Shown in pieces: positions 24,590 through 31,978 of a stretch of 64,000 nucleotides of DNA; position 1 is the stretch's first letter; each line of letters begins with the position of its first letter. The stretch comes from Clostridia bacterium (GTDB lineage: Bacteria; Bacillota; Clostridia; Oscillospirales; CAG-272). The notes under the pieces were generated by a model. That model had not been told where the DNA came from, ran no database searches, and worked only from the letters and a program-made list of their open reading frames with translations. Where the stretch lies: contig JAFRQK010000011.1 in assembly GCA_017428635.1 (NCBI GenBank), positions 31,623-95,622 on the forward strand. The letters run 5' to 3'. The translations under genes were made by a program, and so were the position numbers.

Positions 24590-24635
24590 GAAAAGGGCTC
24601 CCCAAAAGGGGAGCCCTTTTCAGCTGATGACGGGA
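24576..24635. repeat. Perfect 28-bp inverted repeat covering the tRNA 3' half and terminator
   Basis: The left arm 24576-24603 and the right arm 24608-24635 are exact reverse complements around an AAAA loop. The left arm contains the last 14 bases of the tRNA (T-arm and acceptor 3' strand); the right arm therefore carries an inverted copy of the tRNA 3' end beyond the terminator. Confidence 0.92.
24591..24620 (+). terminator. Terminator of tRNA-Thr
   Basis: AAAAGGGCTCCCC with GGGGAGCCCTTTT, loop AAAA; it forms the inner part of the larger palindrome. Confidence 0.85.
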
Positions 24636-24685
24636 ATAAAGATACCGCCCTTTCCAAGCAAAGAATCATCTCACGGCAACCACTG

Positions 24686-24852
24686 TAAAATACTGCGTTT
24701 CGGCGAAGCCGAATGAAATGGGTTGGGTCCCATTTCAAGCAGTATTTTATCCTTCTTGCGAAGCAAGAAGACGAATCCCGCCGCGCCGCAGGCGCGGAGT
24801 GTTTGACGTGCGGTAACTCAAGTATTTTATCCTGCTTGCGCAGCAAGCAGAC
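24686..24852. repeat. Modular hairpin array 2 (AGTATTTTATCC spacer, with three-way junction)
   Basis: The 11-bp outer stem TAAAATACTGC (24686-24696) with GCAGTATTTTA (24739-24749) encloses two hairpins, TTCGGC/GCCGAA and TGAAATGGG/CCCATTTCA. Beyond it lie CTTCTTGC/GCAAGAAG at 24752-24770, CCGCGCC/GGCGCGG near 24781, and CTGCTTGC/GCAAGCAG at 24832-24850. The word AGTATTTTATCC followed by a hairpin and ACG recurs exactly 80 bases apart (24741 and 24821). One stem position changes T-A to G-C between the two copies. Confidence 0.8.
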
Positions 24853-24862
24853 GGGCAAAACA

Positions 24863-26164
24863 TTATTTCACTTCCCCGCTCTCTTTTCTCCCTTTGGACT
24901 TCATATCCCGTTTGCCTCGCGCGCTCTCGGCTCCGGGGACGATCTCGCCCGCTTTGGTGAGGGCGATCTTCGTCATCGTCGGGCCGATGAGTTCGTAGAT
25001 CAGGACGGAGAACAGAATGACGTTCCTTATCACGACGCCGTCGGCGCCGAGCGATTCCGCCATGACGGACATACCGAGCGCGACGCCCGCCTGAGGCAGG
25101 AGCGTGATCCCGAGGTATTTGACTATATCGGGCTCGCACTTCATCAGCTTAGCCGACGAGCGCGCGCCTAAATACTTGCCCGCGGATCGGCTGACGATGT
25201 AGACGAGGCCGACCGCTATCACGGCGAGGTCGGCGATAACGCCGAAGTCAAGTTCCGCGCCGGAAAATACGAAGAAGAGGATGTAAAGAGGCGCCGTCCA
25301 GCGCTCCGTTCTGTCCATAAGTTCCTCGGAAACGTCGCACACGTTGCAGAAGACCGTTCCGAGCATCATGCAGGCGAGGAGCGAGGAAAAACCGATCTTC
25401 ACCGGACCGATCATGAATTCGATCTTCGTCAGCGCGACGGTCAGGAGAACGAACGTGACCGAGATCGCCGTTCTTTTGCTTCGGGAGTGGAAGAACTTCT
25501 CCGTGAGATTGAAGAGGAATCCCATCAGCAGCCCGAGAGCGAGCGAGAGGACGATCTCGATTATCGGGGTGACGGCGACGGACAAAACGTCGACCGCACC
25601 GCCCTGAAGCGAGCCCGCCACGCCGAAAGAGACGGAGAAGATCACGAGGCCGACCGCGTCGTCGAGCGCGACGATCGGCAAGAGGATCGAGGTGAGCGGT
25701 CCCTCCGCCTTGTACTGGCGCACGACCATCAGCGTCGCGGCGGGAGCCGTCGCGGCGGCGATCGCGCCGAGAGTGATCGCCGCGGGGATCGAAAGCTTGT
25801 CGGGAACGATGAAGTGAACGCCGATCAGTACGGCGTCTACGAGAAGCGTCGCCGCGACCGCCTGAAGAACGCCGATCACGGTCGCCTGTTTCCCGTTATG
25901 TCTGAGCTGAGACAGACGGAACTCGTTTCCGATCGAGAACGCGATGAAGCCCATCGCGACGTCGGATATCAGTCCGAGCGATTTGACCTGTTCAAGCGTG
26001 GAGAAGCCGAGGCCCGGCACGCCGACCCGTCCGAGGACAAAAGGTCCTATAAGAATACCCGCGACGAGGTACGCGGTGACGGCGGGAAGACCCGCCAGTT
26101 TCGCAAGACGCGACATCAGAAGACCCGCCAGAAGCGAGATCCCTATGAGCAGTAAGATTTCCAA
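24863..26164 (-). CDS. Cation/proton antiporter, CPA2 (Kef/NapA) type
   Basis: A 433-residue membrane protein of about twelve helices that would exchange Na+ or K+ for protons. Features are LPAVTAYLVAGILIGP at the start, AIAAATAPAATLMVVRQYKAEGPLT and the ion-site segment IVALDDAVGLVIF. No RCK/TrkA-N regulatory domain follows, so it is the short form. The TTG start at 26164 lies 23 bases after the nif3 stop with a GAAGG site, so it is read from the upstream operon. Confidence 0.87.
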   Translation of the reverse strand: MEILLLIGISLLAGLLMSRLAKLAGLPAVTAYLVAGILIGPFVLGRVGVPGLGFSTLEQVKSLGLISDVAMGFIAFSIGNEFRLSQLRHNGKQATVIGVLQAVAATLLVDAVLIGVHFIVPDKLSIPAAITLGAIAAATAPAATLMVVRQYKAEGPLTSILLPIVALDDAVGLVIFSVSFGVAGSLQGGAVDVLSVAVTPIIEIVLSLALGLLMGFLFNLTEKFFHSRSKRTAISVTFVLLTVALTKIEFMIGPVKIGFSSLLACMMLGTVFCNVCDVSEELMDRTERWTAPLYILFFVFSGAELDFGVIADLAVIAVGLVYIVSRSAGKYLGARSSAKLMKCEPDIVKYLGITLLPQAGVALGMSVMAESLGADGVVIRNVILFSVLIYELIGPTMTKIALTKAGEIVPGAESARGKRDMKSKGRKESGEVK

Positions 26165-26187
26165 CTTTAATTACGCCTTCTTCCGAT

Positions 26188-26955
26188 CTATATGGTCCAT
26201 TGAGGATAACTTTCAAATATTTCAGTTTCGATCCCGAGTTCTCCGAGCGCGTTCGCGATCACGGGCAGTACCGGCGCCTCGGAGTGATAGTGGCCCGCCT
26301 CGAGCACGGCGATCTTTCCCGTTTCCGCGCCGTCTTCGGCTCTGTTGTAGCCGACCTCGCCGGTCACTAAAACGTCCGCCCCCGCGGCTCTCGCCGCGTC
26401 GATGAAATCGCCGCCCGAGCCGCCCACTGCGGCTATCCGGGATACTATGCGCGATCCGTCGCCCGTGACGCGAACGAGGGGCGAGCCGAGCGCGTTTTTA
26501 ACGCGGAGGGAGAATTCGTCCAGCGTGACGGGAGCTGCGAGCGTCCCGATCCTGCCTATCGTCGGGCACTCTTCGTCTCCGAATGTCCCCGAGACCGCGA
26601 CGCCGATCTTCTCGGCGAGCGCGTCGTTGACGCCGCAGTCGGCGGCGTCGAGGCGCGTGTGAAAACTCATTACGGCGACGCCTGAGCGCACCGCCTCGAT
26701 GATCCTGTCGGGGATCGCGTCTCCCGCGACTACGTTCTTCGCCCCGCGAAAGATCATCGGGTGATGGGTGACGAGAACGGACCCCGTCTCCTTTGCGCGA
26801 ATGATCGCGGGTAGCGTCGCGTCGAGGGAGACGACGGCGCGGACCGCTTCCCTTTCGGGATCGGCGGCGCACATCAGCCCGTCGTTGTCCCACTCCGCGG
26901 AAAGGGTCCGCGGCCAGAGCGCGTCGAGCGACGCGTACAATTCGCGTATTTTCAT
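26188..26955 (-). CDS. Nif3-like dinuclear metal centre protein (YqfO type)
   Basis: A 255-residue member of the Nif3/YqfO family, which forms hexamers with a two-metal site. The ligand motifs are present: THHPMIF (His pair), SFHTRLDAAD, and the C-terminal GHYHSE. The biochemical role is unsettled. It overlaps trmK by four bases, a gene pair conserved across Firmicutes. Confidence 0.92.
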   Translation of the reverse strand: MKIRELYASLDALWPRTLSAEWDNDGLMCAADPEREAVRAVVSLDATLPAIIRAKETGSVLVTHHPMIFRGAKNVVAGDAIPDRIIEAVRSGVAVMSFHTRLDAADCGVNDALAEKIGVAVSGTFGDEECPTIGRIGTLAAPVTLDEFSLRVKNALGSPLVRVTGDGSRIVSRIAAVGGSGGDFIDAARAAGADVLVTGEVGYNRAEDGAETGKIAVLEAGHYHSEAPVLPVIANALGELGIETEIFESYPQWTI

Positions 26956-27671
26956 TTTATCTCAAACCCCCTCGCTTTTGCGATGGCGAACACTTCGGTG
27001 AGAAGCGCCTCTTCCCTGTTCGCGTCGAGACCGCCTTTTTTTCTGCCCTCGATCTGCACGCGGAGTTTCGCCGCGGTGCGGGTGAGAAAATCGTTCAAAT
27101 ACTCGTCGGACTCCTCCGCGCCGATATCGCGCCCGAGGTAGAGTTCGGCGTCGGTCAGCTCGCGTGACACGCCGTCGTACTCGGCGACGATCGCCGTATA
27201 GATCTTGTCCCCGGCGCGGCAGAGTTTTTCACATTTCACGTCGTAGCCCATCGTGTAAAGATACCCGCGGAGTTCGGGGACCGAACTCATCGGCTGAAGG
27301 ATCAGCCGCACACCGGGCGTCCTCACGAAGTCGGTCGCCCCGAGAATGGAGGCGATCAGCTCGCCGCCCATTCCGCAGATCAGCACGTCGGTGACGCCGT
27401 ACCGCGCGGGGTCGAATCCGCGCATGCCGTCGGAGAGGATGAACGTGATCTTATCGCCGACGCCGTATCTCTCCGCGTTCGTCCGCGCGGTGCCGAGAGG
27501 TTTGCTGTTTATATCGGTCGCGACGGCGCGCGGGCAGAGTCCGCTGCCGACGAGGTAGATAGGAACGTATCCGTGATCGGTCCCGATATCGGCGACGACG
27601 GCTCCGTCCCTCACCTGAGAGGCGATCAGGAGCATCCGCTCGTCGAGGACCGGAAGTCGAACTTTTTCCAT
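26952..27671 (-). CDS. trmK: tRNA (adenine(22)-N(1))-methyltransferase TrmK
   Basis: Methylates N1 of A22 in the D-loop of certain tRNAs using S-adenosylmethionine. The 239-residue protein opens with LPVLDERMLLIASQV and has the cofactor motif ADIGTDHGYVPIYL, then LICGMGGELIASIL and a LILQPMSSVPELRGYL segment. GAGGG precedes the ATG. Confidence 0.93.
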   Translation of the reverse strand: MEKVRLPVLDERMLLIASQVRDGAVVADIGTDHGYVPIYLVGSGLCPRAVATDINSKPLGTARTNAERYGVGDKITFILSDGMRGFDPARYGVTDVLICGMGGELIASILGATDFVRTPGVRLILQPMSSVPELRGYLYTMGYDVKCEKLCRAGDKIYTAIVAEYDGVSRELTDAELYLGRDIGAEESDEYLNDFLTRTAAKLRVQIEGRKKGGLDANREEALLTEVFAIAKARGFEIK

Positions 27672-27689
27672 AAAGATTCCCTCATAGAA

Positions 27690-27720
27690 TTACAGCGGGA
27701 TTTTTGATCCCGCTGTTCTT
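27690..27720. terminator. Hairpin between the DUF1858 gene and trmK
   Basis: ACAGCGGGAT with ATCCCGCTGT, loop TTTTG. The T-run is on the plus strand, where no gene precedes it, so on the minus strand it is at best a weak terminator or a processing site within a murA-to-antiporter transcript. Confidence 0.5.
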
Positions 27721-27723
27721 TCT

Positions 27724-27924
27724 TTATTTCTCTGAGAAATAGGCGTTCAGTTTTTCGACCAGTTCGTCCGCGTCGGTACCGTGTACCGCGCAGGCCTGCT
27801 CGATCGTTTCGCTTCTGGCTCCCGGGCAGGCGAGACAGTGCATCCCGATCTCGAGGAAGAAGCGGCCGGTTTCGATATCGCAGTCCAGGACGTCTCCGAT
27901 CACCGTGTTTTTCGTGACTTCCAT
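27724..27924 (-). CDS. DUF1858 redox-disulfide protein
   Basis: A 66-residue protein of the hybrid-cluster-protein-associated disulfide family. The motif GMHCLACPGARSETI holds the CxxC pair (Cys29, Cys32). Such proteins are thought to take part in thiol or nitrosative-stress redox chemistry in anaerobes, but no hybrid cluster protein is nearby. It lies between murA and trmK, 24 bases after murA starts its own frame upstream on the same strand. Confidence 0.88.
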   Translation of the reverse strand: MEVTKNTVIGDVLDCDIETGRFFLEIGMHCLACPGARSETIEQACAVHGTDADELVEKLNAYFSEK

Positions 27925-27948
27925 TTTGTTTATCCTTTCTTTTGAAAA

Positions 27949-29241
27949 CTATGCGTTTGCTTTTTTGATATCGGGGTCCGGAAGGAGGACCTTCTTGACG
28001 TCGGCTCCGAGGCCGCGGAGTTTGCCGACAACGTCGTCGTAACCGCGCTCGATAAGATTGACTCCGGTGATCTCGCTGACGCCTTCGCAGGTCAGAGCCG
28101 CGATGACTACGGCGATACCGCCGCGGAGGTCTACCGCCATGAGAGGAGCCGCGGAAAGCGGAGTTCCGCCTTCGATCGAAACGATCCTTCCGTCGACTTT
28201 TATCTTTGCTCCCATCCTCTTGAGTTCCTCAACGTACCTGAAGCGGTTGTCGAAGATCGACTCGTTGATGAAACTCGTTCCCTTCGCGCCGCAAAGAAGA
28301 GCGCACATCTGCGGATGCATATCGGTCGGGAAACCGGGATAAGGAAGCGTTTTTACGTTGGTATGTCTGAGTTCGCCCGGAGCGGAGACGTGGACCGCGT
28401 CGTCGTACTCGTCGATGACGACGCCCGCCTCTTCGAGTTTCGCGGCGATGGACTCAAGGTGCTTGGGGATCACGTTCGTCACGCGGACGGAGCCGTGAGT
28501 CGCGGCTGCCGCAACCATGTACGAACCCGCCTCGATCATATCGGGTATGATGGCGTAATTCGTGCCGTGAAGCTGCTCGACTCCTTTGATCTTGATCACG
28601 TTGGAGCCCGCGCCGCTTATGCGCGCGCCGCAGCTGTTGAGGAAGTTCGCGCAGTCGACGATGTGCGGTTCTCTGGCGGCGTTTTCGATCACCGTCATGC
28701 CCTCGCACGTCGCGGCGGCGATCATTACGTTGAGCGTCGCTCCGACGGTCGAGACGTCGAAATAGATGTTCGCGCCTCTGGCTCTTCCCGTCGGGGAGGT
28801 TATCTCGACGTATCCGCCGTCTGTGACGACGTTTCCGCCGAGCGCTTCAAAGCCTTTGATGTGCTGGTCGATCGGACGGACGCCGAAATCGCATCCGCCG
28901 GGATACGCCACACGGGATCTGCCGAATCTTCCGAATTCGGCTCCGAGCAGATAGTACGAGCCGCGGAGCTGTCTGACGAGAGAGTATTCGGATATCCCGC
29001 ACTCAACGTCGGTACAGTCTATCTCTACGGTCGTTTTCGTCAGGTTGCGGATACGGGCGCCGATACCGCGAAGGATATCGAAGCTGTGTCTCACGTCGCT
29101 GACGCACGGTACGTTCTCTATGATACACTTGTCACGAACAAGAACACACGCGTAGATTATGGGGAGGGCGGCGTTTTTGGAGCCGCTGACCTCGACGCAT
29201 CCGCAAAGGGGATGCCCGCCTCTTACGAGTATCTTTTCCAT
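27949..29241 (-). CDS. murA: UDP-N-acetylglucosamine 1-carboxyvinyltransferase
   Basis: First committed step of peptidoglycan synthesis: transfers enolpyruvate from PEP to UDP-GlcNAc. The 430-residue protein has Lys22 in SGSKNAALP and the catalytic loop PGGCDFGVRPID with Cys117. The Cys (not Asp) predicts sensitivity to fosfomycin by known family behaviour. Clostridia often carry two MurA copies; only one is in the window. Confidence 0.96.
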   Translation of the reverse strand: MEKILVRGGHPLCGCVEVSGSKNAALPIIYACVLVRDKCIIENVPCVSDVRHSFDILRGIGARIRNLTKTTVEIDCTDVECGISEYSLVRQLRGSYYLLGAEFGRFGRSRVAYPGGCDFGVRPIDQHIKGFEALGGNVVTDGGYVEITSPTGRARGANIYFDVSTVGATLNVMIAAATCEGMTVIENAAREPHIVDCANFLNSCGARISGAGSNVIKIKGVEQLHGTNYAIIPDMIEAGSYMVAAAATHGSVRVTNVIPKHLESIAAKLEEAGVVIDEYDDAVHVSAPGELRHTNVKTLPYPGFPTDMHPQMCALLCGAKGTSFINESIFDNRFRYVEELKRMGAKIKVDGRIVSIEGGTPLSAAPLMAVDLRGGIAVVIAALTCEGVSEITGVNLIERGYDDVVGKLRGLGADVKKVLLPDPDIKKANA

Positions 29242-29543
29242 TCCGAAAATTTCCTTTTTGAGGGATTAGATTTATCGGTCTTACAAGAAAACGGGACCGA
29301 AGGTCCCGATAGGGGACAGTTCAACGCATACCATTATATCAGCATTGAAGGGAAAATGGAAGAGTTTGCCCCATGATTTTCACGATTTTAATAAATATTG
29401 TCGATTTACACAATTTTCAAGGCAAAGTTTCGTTCAGTTCATACATTTGCCTAAAATGAAGGCCGGTAAATACGTTTTTGCCGAAAATGATACGTGAGAT
29501 AACTCTCCGAATACATTTTATTCGCCGCCGGGCGGGATAGTGC
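29242..29543. other. Intergenic region upstream of murA
   Basis: This 302-base gap holds a CGGGACC/GGTCCCG hairpin with GAA loop (29292-29308) in the murA leader and a minus-strand TATAAT at 29333-29338 with an upstream TG, an extended -10 promoter without a good -35. The part from 29380 to 29543 is AT-richer and shows no reading frame or clear terminator for the DUF3810 operon. Confidence 0.5.
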
Positions 29544-30701
29544 TCAGTTTCCTGCGAGATGATACGCTATCGCGAGATCGGCGACCAGACCGTAACTCTT
29601 TACGCCCTCGGTCCCCTGAATAACGAGATAGCCGTCGTTGATCTTCTCGGCGACCTTCGAGGCGGACGAGTTCTTATATTTCGCGAAGAACGCCGAGTAC
29701 GCCTTCAACTCGAGACGCGCGGCGTTGTCGAGCGACGACGCCGCTTCGCCGTACAGATCCTTCGACGCGCCCCAGAGCGGGTCGGCGAGGTATTCGTACA
29801 TACTCAGATATCCGCAGTATCGCAGATAATGGTCGTCCGAGCGGATCAGGACGAGATACGCGACGAAGTTCGCCTCGTCCTCGCGCGCTATTCCCCTCTG
29901 ATGAGCCATTTCGTGCGCGGTCGAAAAGACGTTGACGAAATCGGGGTAGTTCGTGTTCAGATTCGCCTCTCCGGTGTAGAACGAGAAGACGCCCGATATG
30001 TGCGTGTACGTCATGACCGGGGATACGACGAGCCGTTTGACCGGCGCTTTGAAGTTCTTTATAAAAGGATATTCGGCGCATACTTTATCGTATGCCTCGG
30101 TTATTTTCGAGACGAGCTCTTCGTGCGAGTACGGCATAACGGACGAGCCGTCGGAGCAAAATCCCACTTCGGGCACCTCGGCGTTCAGCCGTTCGATCAC
30201 GGTTTCCGTGACCGAGTAAAGCGTTTCCGCGTCCGTTTTTTCGACCGTAAGACCCATTCTCTCCGGAAGACGCGTCGTGCGGTAACCCGCCGCGAAGTCG
30301 AAGACGAAAAGCGAATACATCAGGGCGGCGACCGAGAGGATCGCGCAAAGCGAGCGGATGAATCCGTGTTTCGCGCGGCCCATATACCTCCATATCCCCC
30401 TGAGGACGAGGAACAGGATGATCGGCGCGGCGAGGATCACGAGTTCAGCGAGCGACGCGGGATAGATCGACGTAATCTTGGCGAGGACGAGCCGGAATCC
30501 CGCCGAGACCGTCCCGTTGAACGCGTCGGCGAACGACGGAGACAGATATAAGGCGACGTGGACGCCGACGGCAATCAGCGCGATCATAAAAAATACGAAT
30601 GACCACACGGTCATTATCCTGAAAATGCCGCGCTTTTCCCTCTTCGGGCGTATTCCCTCTTCTGCCTCTCGTTCCGTGATGATTTCTTCGTCCGTCGTCA
30701 T
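29544..30701 (-). CDS. DUF3810 family membrane metalloprotease-like protein
   Basis: A 385-residue protein with three N-terminal membrane helices (about 30-50, 80-100, 115-130) and a large extracellular domain. AHEMAHQRGIAREDEANFVAYL contains HExxH plus a downstream Glu, a zinc-protease-like site. The family function is unknown; cleavage of a wall or membrane protein is a guess. Its start overlaps the pseudouridine synthase stop by four bases. Confidence 0.82.
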   Translation of the reverse strand: MTTDEEIITEREAEEGIRPKREKRGIFRIMTVWSFVFFMIALIAVGVHVALYLSPSFADAFNGTVSAGFRLVLAKITSIYPASLAELVILAAPIILFLVLRGIWRYMGRAKHGFIRSLCAILSVAALMYSLFVFDFAAGYRTTRLPERMGLTVEKTDAETLYSVTETVIERLNAEVPEVGFCSDGSSVMPYSHEELVSKITEAYDKVCAEYPFIKNFKAPVKRLVVSPVMTYTHISGVFSFYTGEANLNTNYPDFVNVFSTAHEMAHQRGIAREDEANFVAYLVLIRSDDHYLRYCGYLSMYEYLADPLWGASKDLYGEAASSLDNAARLELKAYSAFFAKYKNSSASKVAEKINDGYLVIQGTEGVKSYGLVADLAIAYHLAGN

Positions 30702-31624
30702 ACTTTTTCCTCTTTCAGTGCATATTCCGGGTCAAAGCCGGGAAAGATCCCGGCGATCAGTTCTTTCATATCGTCTGGCAGCGGCGCCGTCACGGTCACC
30801 GTCTCGCCCGTCTGCGGGTGCGGAAAAGCGGTCGCCGCGCAGTGAAGCGCCTGCCGTCCTATCAGCGGCGACGCGGTCCCGTACAGGTCGTCTCCCGTCA
30901 GCGGATGACCCGCGTGCGCCGCGTGGACTCTTATCTGATGCGTCCTTCCCGTCTCGGGGGCGACGAGCAGGAGCGATTTTTCGCTTTCAGACGCGATCAC
31001 GCGATACCTCGTCACGGACGGCTTGCCTTCGCAGTCGACCCGTCGGGTGATTATGCTCGTCGGAGACCGTCCGATCGGGCTGTCCCAGACGCCTTCTCCC
31101 TCAGCCATCACCCCGTCCGCGACGGCGAGGTACGTCTTTTTGATCTTCCCTTCCGTCATTGCGCGGTACATCTTGTAGGACGCGTCGCGCGTGTTCGACG
31201 TGAGCATGCATCCGCTCGTGTCGCGGTCGAGGCGGTTCACCGGGCGGAAAACGTAGTTTTTGCCGCGGTATCTGTACGCCAGAGCGTTTGATACGGTGTC
31301 GTCCCTGTGACCGTGCGAGGGATGAGCCGGCATCCCGGCGGGCTTGTTGACCGCGGTGATATATTCGTCCTCGTATATCACTTCTATCGGGATATCGACG
31401 GGGATCGTATACGGGCTGACGTCGCTCTCCCTGTCCTCGACTCCGAGGGTGAGCACGTCGCCTTCCTTCATCTCGTACCGGACCGTCACGAACGACCCGT
31501 TCACGAGGATCCCGCCTTCGGAGAACTTCAGTTTCTTTATCATCGCCGAAGAGTACCCGAGGCGGCGGGTGAGATATTCCCTCACCGTGATCCCGGCGAG
31601 GTCTTTGTCAACGAGAATATCCAA
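30698..31624 (-). CDS. RluA-family pseudouridine synthase
   Basis: A 308-residue enzyme converting specific uridines in rRNA or tRNA to pseudouridine. An S4-like RNA-binding domain is at 1-70 and the catalytic domain carries the RluA signature PVNRLDRDTSG with the catalytic Asp, followed by ETGRTHQIRVH. The exact target (RluD, RluC or other) cannot be told. Confidence 0.93.
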   Translation of the reverse strand: MDILVDKDLAGITVREYLTRRLGYSSAMIKKLKFSEGGILVNGSFVTVRYEMKEGDVLTLGVEDRESDVSPYTIPVDIPIEVIYEDEYITAVNKPAGMPAHPSHGHRDDTVSNALAYRYRGKNYVFRPVNRLDRDTSGCMLTSNTRDASYKMYRAMTEGKIKKTYLAVADGVMAEGEGVWDSPIGRSPTSIITRRVDCEGKPSVTRYRVIASESEKSLLLVAPETGRTHQIRVHAAHAGHPLTGDDLYGTASPLIGRQALHCAATAFPHPQTGETVTVTAPLPDDMKELIAGIFPGFDPEYALKEEKV

Positions 31625-31633
31625 AACCTCACC

Positions 31634-31978
31634 TCAGTCTTCGAGTTTGCGGTAATAGCTGTAATACGCGACGACGGTCCGCTCGCCCTCTTCGGCGGCG
31701 GGATCGGGAAACGTGATAACGACCCCGTCGAGCGACATCAGCTCCCACGCCTTCATCGCGAAGATATTGACGCGGATGAGGATCTCCTGACCGGAATAGA
31801 CGATCAGTTCGTCGCCCTTCAGGATGATCGCTCCCGATTTGCCGATCACTTCCTCGATACCGTTTATCCTCTCCGTGACGCACTTCAGCGCCATTCCGTC
31901 GAGATGGCGCGCCATATCCTTTTTATATCTTTTGCCGTCGGGGTTTTTCGATTTCGTAAAACTTTTATCCCTGCCCAT
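31634..31978 (-). CDS. Conserved hypothetical protein
   Basis: A 114-residue soluble protein that I cannot assign. The N-terminus is basic (about 1-22) and the rest looks like a compact alpha/beta domain (LDGMALKCVTERINGIEEVIGKSG, then ILIRVNIFAMKAWELMSLDG). It overlaps the ABC exporter gene by 14 bases and precedes the pseudouridine synthase by nine, so it is a true member of the operon. Confidence 0.7.
   Translation of the reverse strand: MGRDKSFTKSKNPDGKRYKKDMARHLDGMALKCVTERINGIEEVIGKSGAIILKGDELIVYSGQEILIRVNIFAMKAWELMSLDGVVITFPDPAAEEGERTVVAYYSYYRKLED

Noticed and set aside
24576-24635. tRNA attachment site of an integrated element
   Set aside because: Integration at a tRNA leaves direct repeats; this copy is inverted, and there is no integrase in the window.
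24686-24852. CRISPR array
   Set aside because: The constant word is short and the variable parts are self-complementary hairpins of different length; no cas genes are present.
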